NCBI GenBank assembly: GCA_016287995.1
Contig: JAEEXW010000121.1
Span: forward strand, 1 to 7,665
Source: Bacteroidales bacterium
GTDB taxonomy: Bacteria; Bacteroidota; Bacteroidia; Bacteroidales; UBA3824
Direction: 5' to 3'
Length of the DNA: 7,665 bases
This document shows, piece by piece, positions 1 to 6,845 of the stretch (within the stretch, counting starts at the first letter, position 1; every line of letters starts with the position of its first letter). The translations under genes and the position numbers were made by a program. A model generated the notes under the pieces. That model was given only the letters and a program-made list of their open reading frames with translations. It searched no databases and was not told where the DNA came from.

Positions 1-421
1 TGTTGATTATTGCGCCTTTGCGCTGTTTCATCATATGCGGCAATGCGGCGTGGATAAAGTTGAAAGCGGATTTGAGGTTTACGTTGATAACTGCATCCCA
101 CTGAGCCTCAGACATTCTGAGCATAAGTCCGTCTTTTGTGATTCCGGCGTTGTTAACCAAAACGTCCAAACTTCCGAAATCTGCAATTATCTGATTTACA
201 ACTTGTTCTGTTTGAGCGAAATCTGCCGCGTTGGAAGCGTAAGCAATTACTTTTACGCCCAATGCCTCAATTTCTTTTTTGGTGTTTTCGGCATCTTCGT
301 TGATAGCCAAATCCGTGAAAGCGATGTTTGCGCCTTCTGCGGCGAATTTCAAAGCAATTGCCTTGCCAATTCCGCGGGCTGCACCGGTGATGACAGCCGT
401 TTTACCTTTTAATAAATCCAT
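1..421 (-). CDS. fabG: 3-oxoacyl-[acyl-carrier-protein] reductase FabG, N-terminal 140 residues (cut by window edge)
   Basis: This is a short-chain dehydrogenase/reductase that in fatty-acid elongation reduces 3-oxoacyl-ACP to 3-hydroxyacyl-ACP with NADPH in the cytoplasm. The frame opens with ATG at 419-421 and begins MDLLKGKTAVITGAARGIG. The Rossmann cofactor motif TGAARGIG is at residues 12-19 and the structural NNAG motif at 90-93, followed by INVNLKSAF near 112-120, all as in classical FabG. The frame runs off the window at about residue 140 of a usual 245-250, so the catalytic Ser and the Tyr-x-x-x-Lys pair are not visible. The start lies only 2 nt after the yicC stop, which argues for one mRNA and coupled translation. 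Assignment to FabG rather than another SDR rests on the close N-terminal match. No acpP or other fab gene is visible nearby, so the substrate is inferred. Confidence 0.9.
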   Translation of the reverse strand, partial: MDLLKGKTAVITGAARGIGKAIALKFAAEGANIAFTDLAINEDAENTKKEIEALGVKVIAYASNAADFAQTEQVVNQIIADFGSLDVLVNNAGITKDGLMLRMSEAQWDAVINVNLKSAFNFIHAALPHMMKQRKGAIIN

Positions 422-423
422 TT

Positions 424-1305
424 TTACAAAATATTTAATACTTGTTCCTTAATTTTTTCAAGTTCGTCTTTCATCATAACGACAAATCTCTGAATTTCAG
501 CATCGTTTGCCTTAGAACCCAAAGTATTGATTTCGCGACCCATTTCTTGGGCTATGAAGCCGAGTTTTTTGCCGGCAGAAGCCTCAGAATCAAGATTTTC
601 GATAAAATATGCGCAGTGATTTCTAAGGCGCACTTTTTCCTCTGTAATATCAAGTTTTTCGATATAATAAATCAGTTCTTGTTCGAGACGGTTTTTATCA
701 AAATCAATAGTTGATTTCAGGTCTTCAAATTTTTGAATAATTCTTTCCCTGATGATATTGATTCTGTTTTTTTCAAGAGGCTCTACCTCATTTAAGTATC
801 CGAGAATCAGATTTATATGCTTGATAAAATCCTTTTTGAGGTTCTGACCTTCCTGCGTCCTGAAACTGTCAAGATTGTCAATCGTTTTTGTGATGAGTCT
901 TTCGATTTCAGACCATTCTTCCTCGCTTACTTTTTCGGCTTCGAGCCTCTGAATGTCGGGCATTCTAAGAAGCGAGGTAAAGATAAGGTTTTTGTCCGCC
1001 TCAAAACCATATTTCTCTGTCAGCGACAAAACCTTGTTGTAATATGCGTCCAAAAGGCTTTCGTTGATTTTCAGAGCCTCCTGAGCGGGGTCTTCGATAG
1101 TATATGACATCAGAAAATCCACTTTGCCCCTTTCCAATTTAGAGGCGATAAGAGAGCGGACTTCAAGTTCTTTGTCTTTGTAATTAGACGGCAGTTTTGT
1201 GCTGATGTCCAATGTTTTACCGTTGAGCGAGCGGATTTCTATTTCAAAATTTTTACCGTTAAGGCGTTCAGAAACTTTGCCGTAACCGGTCATTGATTTC
1301 ATCAT
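424..1305 (-). CDS. yicC: YicC/YloC-family endoribonuclease
   Basis: The product is 293 residues, close to the roughly 290 usual for this family. It starts MMKSMTGYGK, the family's hallmark N-terminus (E. coli: MIRSMTAY), which is why ATG 1303-1305 (or the adjacent ATG 1300-1302) is chosen over an in-frame TTG at 1317. The N-terminal YicC domain includes ERGKVDF at about 58-64 and TQEGQNL at 150-156. The C-terminal DUF1732 region carries NRLEQELIYYIEKLDITEE (205-223) and GKKLGFIAQEMGREINTLGS (245-264), the most conserved blocks. Family members are metal-dependent endoribonucleases, and E. coli YicC has been linked to small-RNA turnover. The exact target here is unknown. The gene follows pyrE by 16 nt and precedes fabG by 2 nt, so it is the middle of a three-gene cluster. 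Its frequent partner gmk is not adjacent. Confidence 0.93.
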   Translation of the reverse strand: MMKSMTGYGKVSERLNGKNFEIEIRSLNGKTLDISTKLPSNYKDKELEVRSLIASKLERGKVDFLMSYTIEDPAQEALKINESLLDAYYNKVLSLTEKYGFEADKNLIFTSLLRMPDIQRLEAEKVSEEEWSEIERLITKTIDNLDSFRTQEGQNLKKDFIKHINLILGYLNEVEPLEKNRINIIRERIIQKFEDLKSTIDFDKNRLEQELIYYIEKLDITEEKVRLRNHCAYFIENLDSEASAGKKLGFIAQEMGREINTLGSKANDAEIQRFVVMMKDELEKIKEQVLNIL

Positions 1306-1321
1306 CTTAAATTTCAAAAGT

Positions 1322-1954
1322 TTAATTTAACCAATTTTCGGGATTTTTCCGCCAGTTTTTCAAAGTTTCGAGTTGGCTTTCTTTCACGTAACCCGTCTTC
1401 AACGCCAAGTCAATCAGAGCGTTGTAATTGCTGAGGGTTTTCAGGGTGCAACCCGCCTCCTTGAAAGCGTTTTCCGCAACGGGAAAACCGTAAGTAAAAA
1501 TAGCGAGCATTGCTTTGACATCGCATTTCAAATCTCTCAACGCGCTGACAGCCTTCAAACTGCTCTGTCCCGTTGAAACAAGATCTTCAATTACGATTGT
1601 TTTTTGTCCTGCGCTGCATACGCCTTCCACGAGGTTTTCCAAACCGTGGTTTTTGTTTGCGCTTCTTACATATACGAAAGGCAGTCCGAGAGCATCAGCC
1701 ACTAACGCGCCGACCGCGATTGCTCCCGTTGCAACACCTGCAATCAACTCTGTGTCAGGATATTGCGTTTTAATAATCTCGGCAAAACCGTTTTTCAAAA
1801 ACGTCCTTACTTCGGGGTAAGAAAGGGTTTTGCGGTTGTCGGTGTAAATAGGTGTCTTCCAACCCGAAGCCCAAGTGAAGGGATTTTCAGGTTGCAGTTT
1901 TACGGCGTTGATTTTCAGCAAATATTCCGCCGTTAAGGTATCTAAATTTTCCAT
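1322..1954 (-). CDS. pyrE: Orotate phosphoribosyltransferase
   Basis: PyrE joins orotate to PRPP to give orotidine 5'-phosphate, the fifth step of de novo UMP synthesis, as a cytoplasmic dimer. From ATG 1952-1954 the protein is 210 residues, matching the usual 205-215. The orotate/ribose-5-phosphate region shows FTWASGWKTPIYTDNR (26-41). The flexible catalytic loop reads YVRSANKNHGLENLVEG (95-111). The PRPP-binding signature is TIVIEDLVSTGQSS (119-132), with the acidic pair E123-D124. An in-frame TTG at 2020 would add 22 residues, but these would be encoded across the promoter, so the ATG start is preferred. It is the first gene of a cluster with yicC and fabG. The -7 element TATATTTG at 1978-1985 puts the predicted mRNA start about 15-20 nt before the ATG, leaving no room for a leader-peptide attenuator like that of E. 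coli pyrE. Confidence 0.95.
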   Translation of the reverse strand: MENLDTLTAEYLLKINAVKLQPENPFTWASGWKTPIYTDNRKTLSYPEVRTFLKNGFAEIIKTQYPDTELIAGVATGAIAVGALVADALGLPFVYVRSANKNHGLENLVEGVCSAGQKTIVIEDLVSTGQSSLKAVSALRDLKCDVKAMLAIFTYGFPVAENAFKEAGCTLKTLSNYNALIDLALKTGYVKESQLETLKNWRKNPENWLN

Positions 1955-1977
1955 CTTATCTTTTATAGAAATTTTTG

Positions 1978-1985
1978 CAAATATA
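1978..1985 (-). promoter_or_regulatory. Bacteroidetes-type -7 promoter element upstream of pyrE
   Basis: Read on the minus strand, this is TATATTTG, an exact match to the Bacteroidetes primary-sigma -7 consensus TAnnTTTG. It ends 23 nt before the pyrE ATG, so transcription would start near 1971 with a very short leader. The matching -33 TTTG is poor: the best nearby is TTAG at 2007-2010 with a 21-nt spacer. The spacer is almost pure A/T. The element lies in the 81-nt gap between pyrE and the upstream barrel gene, the largest gap in this part of the window. Confidence 0.6.
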
Positions 1986-2035
1986 AGCAGAATTTTTTTT
2001 ATTTGACTAATAAAACGCAAAGTTTTTTTTATTTT

Positions 2036-2839
2036 TCACATTTCAAACACCAAACTTACCGAGGGCATATATCCCAAAAACTCGTTTCTTCTGACGGCGG
2101 TTTGGATTTTCAGCCTTTCAAACACTAATCCCGCGGCTGCCGAAACGGTAAAAGGAAAAGTGGAAAAGCCGCCTTGAATGTCAAAATATTTGTTCAAACT
2201 TCCTGAAACTGCGCATTTTACGCTGATTTTGTCGTAAAGCGAACTTTTTTCGATGTCAAGAGCCGCGAAATTTTTTTCAGAAAACGTATATCTTATTCCC
2301 GTCTGAAAATCCACAGCGATTATTGTGTCCAAATCCGAGAACTGCGAATTAGTAGGATTTTTGATGTAAGTTGCTAATTCCAAATGTTTTAGAGGTGATA
2401 ATATAAAGCCGATTTCACTTGTTACGGCATGGTATTTTTCTTCTGAATTTCCGACATTAAGTCCGTGATAATTTAATTTTATGCCTGCTTTTATTTTGTC
2501 GGAGAGTTGCATCTGATAACCCAAGCCGGTTAAAATTCTGTTGAAAAGTTTGAAACCGTAATAATTGAAATCCGCTGAAAAACAGCCGTTTAAAGCGGGT
2601 AAAATTACTCCGGCGGATTTTTGCGAAATTTCTTTTACCTGATAACGGTCAAAATAAGAAACCACGGCGGCAAATTTTTCGTTTTCGCAGCCAGCAGGAT
2701 TATAACCTATTGCATAAACTCCTGTCTGACAACTCATTGCATCAGAGAGGCCTTCGCCGTAAGCGTTTTTTGAAAATTCCTGCGCCTTGGCAAACAAAAC
2801 CGCCCAAAAAAGCACCGCCGTAAAAGCAAACTTTATCAT
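2036..2839 (-). CDS. Exported outer-membrane beta-barrel-like protein (PorV/FadL-like), function unknown
   Basis: I do not recognise this as a named gene. It is 267 residues. It begins with a Sec signal peptide: MIK, a hydrophobic core at about 4-17, and a likely signal peptidase I site AKA|QEF after residue 19. The mature part alternates polar and hydrophobic residues in many short strands separated by glycine- or lysine-rich turns, and ends in an aromatic-containing strand (SVSLVFEM), as in outer-membrane barrels. The segment GVYAIGYNPAG (40-50) resembles the N-terminal NPAG plug/hatch motif of FadL- and PorV/PorQ-type proteins, suggesting that superfamily. No lipobox cysteine follows the signal peptide. 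Its ATG overlaps the stop of the upstream aminotransferase gene by four bases (ATGA), so the two are probably translated together. An alternative is a generic Bacteroidetes porin-like barrel of the PorP/SprF kind. Confidence 0.75.
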   Translation of the reverse strand: MIKFAFTAVLFWAVLFAKAQEFSKNAYGEGLSDAMSCQTGVYAIGYNPAGCENEKFAAVVSYFDRYQVKEISQKSAGVILPALNGCFSADFNYYGFKLFNRILTGLGYQMQLSDKIKAGIKLNYHGLNVGNSEEKYHAVTSEIGFILSPLKHLELATYIKNPTNSQFSDLDTIIAVDFQTGIRYTFSEKNFAALDIEKSSLYDKISVKCAVSGSLNKYFDIQGGFSTFPFTVSAAAGLVFERLKIQTAVRRNEFLGYMPSVSLVFEM

Positions 2840-4014
2840 TTTTTGCTTTCAATTTCTTTGTAATACGCTATAAATCTGTTAATTCCTTTTATGAGCATTT
2901 CTTCGGGACAAGCCAAATTTATCCTGACAAACCCCTCTCCTTCTTCGCCGTACAATGTTCCCGCGCTAAGCCAAAGGTTATAAAATTTTAAAAGTTCATC
3001 TTCAATTTCCTTAGACTTTTTGTTAAGTTCGCTGCAATCCACCCACATTAAATACGTGCCTTCGAGCGGCGTGATTTTTACCTTTGGCAACTCTTTTTCC
3101 AAAAGACGTTTTGCCGAAAGAAAATTCTCGTAAACCACCTTGCAGAGTGTCTTTATGTAATAGCGGCAACCTTCTGAGGTATAGCCCGTTATAAGAGCCT
3201 CAATACCGAAAGGATTAACGTCGCAACATTCATTTATGTTGATTGCGCGGTCTATTTTTTGACGGTATTCAGTGTCTTTGCAGACGATGTTTGCGATTTG
3301 AAGGCTTGCCATGTTGAAGGTTTTTGACGGTGAACTGCACACGGCATATTTCAAATTAAACTTGTCTGCAACAATTCCGAACGGAGTGTATTTAAAACCG
3401 TCCATAACGATTTCGCAGTGGATTTCGTCTGAAATCACAAAAGTATTGTTTTCTTTACAAATTTTTGCGATTTCAGTGAGTTCGTCTTCTGTAAAAACCC
3501 TTGAAACAGGATTGTGCGGATTGCACAAAAGCACAACCGCCGCGTTTTTTATTTTTGCCTTAAAATCGTCAAAATCAATATGATAAACGAGATTTTCGTC
3601 TCTTTTCAGCGGACAAGAAATTATATTACAATCATTGTTTTTGATTGAAGAATAAAAATGATTGTAAACCGGCGTAAAAATCAAGACATTGTCATTGGGC
3701 TTTGTAACAGCCTTAATAACAGCGGATAACGCTGGAATAACACCTGTTGTATAAAGCACATCGGTTTTCAAAAACCGCCAATTATGAATCTCGTTGAACC
3801 AGTTGCAAACTGCGAAATAATATTCGTCCGGCACTCTGACGTAGCCGTAAGCGGGGTGTTTAGCGCGTCTGACCACTGTGTCAACGATTTCTTTTGGTGC
3901 CTGAAACTCCATGTCAGCCACCCAAAGCGGAATCAGGTCTTTGTTGTTTTCGACGCTGTCCCATTTGTAACAGTTTGTATTTCTGCGGTTTACTTGTCGT
4001 AAATAATTTTTCAT
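2836..4014 (-). CDS. MalY/PatB-type PLP-dependent aminotransferase (probable cystathionine beta-lyase / C-S lyase)
   Basis: This is a class I/II fold-type I PLP enzyme of 392 residues from ATG 4012-4014. Relatives cleave C-S bonds of cystathionine or cysteine conjugates, giving pyruvate, ammonia and a thiol. E. coli MalY also represses MalT. The N-terminus, NRRNTNCYKWDS followed by IPLWVADMEFQAP (28-40), is diagnostic of the MalY/PatB group. Seen residues are the cofactor-contacting NPHNP (165-169), SDEIH with Asp196 (195-199), the PLP Schiff-base Lys231 in SSPSKTFNMASLQIAN, and the substrate-carboxylate Arg364 in FVRINLACP. Two family glycines are serine or alanine here (NPHNPVSR; FNMASLQ). 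An in-frame TTG at 4044 would add ten residues lying over the promoter and is rejected. The stop overlaps the next gene's ATG. Whether it acts on sulfur amino acids or another substrate cannot be told from sequence. Confidence 0.9.
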   Translation of the reverse strand: MKNYLRQVNRRNTNCYKWDSVENNKDLIPLWVADMEFQAPKEIVDTVVRRAKHPAYGYVRVPDEYYFAVCNWFNEIHNWRFLKTDVLYTTGVIPALSAVIKAVTKPNDNVLIFTPVYNHFYSSIKNNDCNIISCPLKRDENLVYHIDFDDFKAKIKNAAVVLLCNPHNPVSRVFTEDELTEIAKICKENNTFVISDEIHCEIVMDGFKYTPFGIVADKFNLKYAVCSSPSKTFNMASLQIANIVCKDTEYRQKIDRAININECCDVNPFGIEALITGYTSEGCRYYIKTLCKVVYENFLSAKRLLEKELPKVKITPLEGTYLMWVDCSELNKKSKEIEDELLKFYNLWLSAGTLYGEEGEGFVRINLACPEEMLIKGINRFIAYYKEIESKK

Positions 4015-4033
4015 AAAAGTTTTTTCTTTTCTG

Positions 4034-4062
4034 CAAATATACAAAAGTTTCTCCTATACAAG
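4034..4062 (-). promoter_or_regulatory. Bacteroidetes-type promoter for the MalY/PatB-like gene
   Basis: The minus strand carries TATATTTG at 4034-4041, an exact TAnnTTTG -7 match, followed by CA exactly as in the pyrE promoter. Upstream lies CTTG (4059-4062) with a 17-nt spacer, or TTTC (4062-4065) with a 20-nt spacer, either of which could serve as a degenerate -33 TTTG. The predicted start falls near 4027, giving a leader of roughly 12 nt before ATG 4014. The -33 region lies within the last codons and stop of the DUF3737 gene, so the intergenic space is packed. Confidence 0.6.
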
Positions 4063-4908
4063 AAACTTTTTGTCTTTTATTTCACAATCCGCCGGTTGTT
4101 TTATGTTTTCGTCCAAAATAATTTCGCCGATTGAGTCCGCAATGATTTTGCCGGATTTTGGATTTTTAACGCTTGTTACCTCTCCTGAAATCTCAGCATC
4201 AACAGTTGAATATTCAAACGCCAAATCCGCGTCTTCACGGAAACGGCAGTTTATAAGTTTCAGATTTTCAGCGTAACAGAGAGGCTGAGTCTCCCCTATC
4301 AGACAATTTATTAGCGTTACATTTTTGGAATGCCAAGCCAAATATTCGCCGATAATTTCAGAATCGTAAACGGTTATATTTTCAGAATTCCAAAACGCAT
4401 CTTTGGAATAAATTTTTGAATCGCGAATTTCAATATTTTTGCAATATTGAAACGAATAATTACCTTTTTGAATATAGTTTTTGATTTTTATATTGTTGCA
4501 GTGCATGAAAATATACGGAGCATTTTCAACAGTAACATTCTCTAAATCAACATCATCGCAATGCCAAAAAGTCTCCTCTGCATCAGGAATATTTACATTT
4601 TTAAGACTCAAACGTTTGGAATCGCGAAACATTTTTGGGGCTTCGATAACTGTATCCGTCATTTCCAAATCGTTAGAATACCAAAGAGCCGCTCTTGCTC
4701 CGGAAGTAAATTTACAATCTTTGATTTTAAAACCGTCCGTTATCCAAAACGGATATTTTCCCTCAAAAATGCAGTTTTCTGCGATGATGTTTTTTGTCTC
4801 TTTTAATGCGCTTTCGCCGGAATGAATTGTTACGTTTTTCAAAACTAAATCCGATGTATGATACAATGGACGTTCACCTTCAAATTCTTGATTTTCAATC
4901 GTTTTCAT
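4054..4908 (-). CDS. DUF3737 family protein, right-handed beta-helix-like solenoid
   Basis: The protein has 284 residues, starts at ATG 4906-4908 and ends with TAG. It fits the DUF3737 family: N-terminal ENQEFEGERPLYHTSD (5-20), a repeating body, and the C-terminal SGKIIADSIGEIILDE (252-267). No function is established for the family. From about residue 21 to 225 it is built of roughly eleven units of 19-21 residues with the pattern N-[VI]-x-[IV]-x5-8-F-[WMQ]-x-[CS]-x-[ND]-[IV]-x-[LI], for example FWHCDDVDLENVTV, FMHCNNIKIKN, FQYCKNIEIRD and AWHSKNVTLIN. This periodicity is typical of a parallel beta-helix, with stacked aromatic and Cys/Ser ladders. There is no signal peptide or membrane segment, so it is probably cytoplasmic, unlike the secreted pectate-lyase-type helices. 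It is flanked by the argS terminator upstream and the aminotransferase promoter downstream, so it may be monocistronic. Confidence 0.85.
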   Translation of the reverse strand: MKTIENQEFEGERPLYHTSDLVLKNVTIHSGESALKETKNIIAENCIFEGKYPFWITDGFKIKDCKFTSGARAALWYSNDLEMTDTVIEAPKMFRDSKRLSLKNVNIPDAEETFWHCDDVDLENVTVENAPYIFMHCNNIKIKNYIQKGNYSFQYCKNIEIRDSKIYSKDAFWNSENITVYDSEIIGEYLAWHSKNVTLINCLIGETQPLCYAENLKLINCRFREDADLAFEYSTVDAEISGEVTSVKNPKSGKIIADSIGEIILDENIKQPADCEIKDKKFLV

Positions 4909-4935
4909 TATGTCTTGATTTTAAAAATTCCGTAG

Positions 4936-4943
4936 CGAAGTTA
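4936..4943 (-). promoter_or_regulatory. Weak candidate -7 element upstream of the DUF3737 gene
   Basis: On the minus strand this reads TAACTTCG, matching TAnnTTTG at all specified positions but one. It sits immediately after the argS terminator's T tract and 27 nt before the DUF3737 ATG, where a promoter is needed if the terminator works. No convincing -33 TTTG is found 17-23 nt further upstream, since that space is occupied by the terminator stem. Confidence 0.3.
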
Positions 4944-4944
4944 C

Positions 4945-4995
4945 AAAAAAAATTGGTATCTTAATTACCCGGATTTGGGTAAAAGATACCAATTT
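4945..4995 (-). terminator. Rho-independent terminator of argS
   Basis: An inverted repeat has a perfect 13-bp outer stem (4950-4962 with 4983-4995), a 2-nt bulge (4963-4964), a 6-bp inner stem of TTACCC with GGGTAA (4965-4970 with 4977-4982) and a 6-nt loop. On the minus strand the 3' arm runs directly into eight T residues (complement of A at 4945-4952). On the plus strand the hairpin is followed by AAAGAC and no T run, so it acts in the direction of argS. It begins about 30 nt after the argS stop. Confidence 0.85.
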
Positions 4996-5024
4996 AAAGA
5001 CTTTTATATTATAATAAATAATTT

Positions 5025-6818
5025 TTACATTTTTTCCAAAACGTTGATACCCATAAGGTTAAGACATTTCTTAATTGTTCTGCCGACGTTTTCGGAAAGA
5101 ACGAGTCTGAACTCACGCTTCAAAACGTCCTCTTCGCCCAAAATCGAAAAATCGTGATAGAACTGGTTGAACTGCTTGCTCAAATCGTAAACGTAATTTG
5201 CAATCTGCGCCGGTGAACACATCTTACAAGCCTCAGAAACAGCATTCTTGAAGTTTGCAACCGTCTGAACCAAATTACTTTCAACCTCAGAAATATCCTC
5301 AAAATCAGACTTTAACGAGATTCTTTCGATATTTTTGTCAGAAAGTTTTCTGAAAATTGAACGGATACGAGCATACGTGTAAAGAACAAAAGGTCCCGTA
5401 TTTCCATTAAAATCAATACTTTCAGCCGGGTTAAAGAGAATCGTTTTTTTCGGGTCAACTTTCAAAATAAAGTATTTCAAAGCCGCCATTGCAATCGTGA
5501 AAACGGTGTTATCCTGCTCCTCTTTGGTCATTTCGTTTAATTTGCCGAGTTCTTCGGAGGTTTTGCGAGCCGTTTCAGTCATCTCCGCAATCAAATCGTC
5601 AGCGTCAACAACCGTACCTTCGCGGCTCTTCATTTTGCCGTTCGGGAGTTCAACCATGCCGTAAGAGAAATGTTTGATGTTTTCACCCCATGCAAATCCG
5701 AGTTTTTTAAGAACCAATTTCAGGGCCTTGAAGTGATAATCCTGCTCGTTGCCGACAACGTAAATGTGCTCGTCAAAGTTGAATTCTCTGTGTCGTAACG
5801 CTGCCGTTCCAAGGTCTTGCGTCATGTAAACCGTTGTGCCGTCGCCTCTTAACAAAATTTTCTTGTCCAAACCATCGGCTGTAAGATCAATAAAAGTTGC
5901 GCCGGTTTCGTCCTTTTGACAAATACCTTTTTGTAAAGCGTCCAAGACATATTGTTTGCCTTCGAGATAGGTTTCTGATTCGTGATAAATCTTGTCAAAA
6001 GTTATGCCCATGAGTTTGTAAGTAACGTCAAAACCGTCATAAACCCAAGAATTCATTGTTTTCCAAAGTTCAACGGTCTCTTTGTCGCCGCTCTCCCACG
6101 CTTGAAGCATTTTGTGAGCCTCTACGATTGACGGTGCTTTTTGTTTTGCCTCGTCCTCCGTCATGCCTTTTGACATGAGGTCTTTGATTTCCTCTTTATA
6201 ATGTTTGTCAAATTCAACGTAATATTTTCCGATTAAATGGTCGCCTTTTATGCCGGAGGTTTCAGGAGTTTCACCACTGCCCCATTTTTTCCACGCCAAC
6301 ATCGATTTACAAATATGTATACCTCTGTCATTCACGAGGTTAACTTTGATAACGTTGTTGCCGCCCGCTTTCAAAATTTTTGAAATCGAATCGCCCAAGA
6401 AATTATTTCTTAAATGTCCGAGGTGAAGCGGTTTGTTGGTGTTCGGCGACGAAAATTCTACGACAATCTTTTTAGATTTATCGGTAACTGCCTCAAAACC
6501 ATAGTTTTCGTCAGCATTGATGTTTAAAAGCATTTCGGTAATAACGGCGTGTTTCAACGAAATGTTCAAAAAGCCTTTTACGACGTTGAAATTTTTACAT
6601 TCCGCCCAATTTTGCGAAATAAAATTTCCCAAATCCTGCGCCGTATCTTCCGGTTTTTTGCCCGAAAGTTTCAAAATCGGGAAAACTACCACCGTCAAAT
6701 CGCCTTCAAACTCTTTTTTTGTCTTCTGAATCTGAACTAAATTATCATTTAAATCTTTGTCATACAGTGTTTTAACTGCATTAACAACCGTCTGTTTTAA
6801 ACTTTCTTCTATTGTCAT
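5025..6818 (-). CDS. argS: Arginyl-tRNA synthetase
   Basis: ArgS attaches arginine to tRNA-Arg using ATP and, unusually among synthetases, needs the tRNA for amino-acid activation. The 597-residue product has the expected layout. An N-terminal Add1/Arg_tRNA_synt_N domain (about 1-110) contains FEGDLTV near 37-43. The class I Rossmann core opens with EFSSPNTNKPLHLGHLRNN, whose HLGH signature is at 132-135. VGNEQDYHF is at 355-363. The second class I signature appears as KMKSREGT (395-402) in place of KMSKS, as in many ArgRS of this lineage. The C-terminal anticodon-binding DALR domain runs from about 478 (VLYTYARIRSI) to the final NVLEKM. It starts at ATG 6816-6818, 27 nt after the porin stop with no visible promoter or terminator between, so it may be read from the porin mRNA. 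Transcription ends at the hairpin at 4945-4995. Confidence 0.97.
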   Translation of the reverse strand: MTIEESLKQTVVNAVKTLYDKDLNDNLVQIQKTKKEFEGDLTVVVFPILKLSGKKPEDTAQDLGNFISQNWAECKNFNVVKGFLNISLKHAVITEMLLNINADENYGFEAVTDKSKKIVVEFSSPNTNKPLHLGHLRNNFLGDSISKILKAGGNNVIKVNLVNDRGIHICKSMLAWKKWGSGETPETSGIKGDHLIGKYYVEFDKHYKEEIKDLMSKGMTEDEAKQKAPSIVEAHKMLQAWESGDKETVELWKTMNSWVYDGFDVTYKLMGITFDKIYHESETYLEGKQYVLDALQKGICQKDETGATFIDLTADGLDKKILLRGDGTTVYMTQDLGTAALRHREFNFDEHIYVVGNEQDYHFKALKLVLKKLGFAWGENIKHFSYGMVELPNGKMKSREGTVVDADDLIAEMTETARKTSEELGKLNEMTKEEQDNTVFTIAMAALKYFILKVDPKKTILFNPAESIDFNGNTGPFVLYTYARIRSIFRKLSDKNIERISLKSDFEDISEVESNLVQTVANFKNAVSEACKMCSPAQIANYVYDLSKQFNQFYHDFSILGEEDVLKREFRLVLSENVGRTIKKCLNLMGINVLEKM

Positions 6819-6845
6819 TTTATTTGTGTTTGTGTCTTTTTATCT

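Noticed and set aside
35..412. A 125-residue open frame on the plus strand opposite fabG
   Set aside because: It lies wholly antisense to a frame with clear FabG motifs, has low-complexity Cys/Phe-rich translation and no family resemblance. The same holds for the other plus-strand frames in the window.
1997..2015. A/T-only inverted repeat (TTTTATT ... AATAAAA) as terminator of the barrel gene
   Set aside because: It has no G-C pairs, and on the minus strand it is followed by A residues rather than a T tract, so it is expected by chance in this A/T-rich gap.
1955..2020. N-terminal extension of PyrE from an in-frame TTG at 2020
   Set aside because: It would translate through the TATATTTG promoter element, and the protein from ATG 1954 already has normal family length and N-terminus.
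4015..4044. N-terminal extension of the aminotransferase from TTG at 4044
   Set aside because: It spans the promoter, and homologues begin near the KNYLRQVNRRNTN segment encoded from ATG 4014.
4945..4995. The hairpin as a riboswitch, T-box or attenuator for the DUF3737 gene
   Set aside because: It is a simple bulged stem with an adjacent T8 tract right after argS and has no additional conserved structure. An argS terminator explains it fully.
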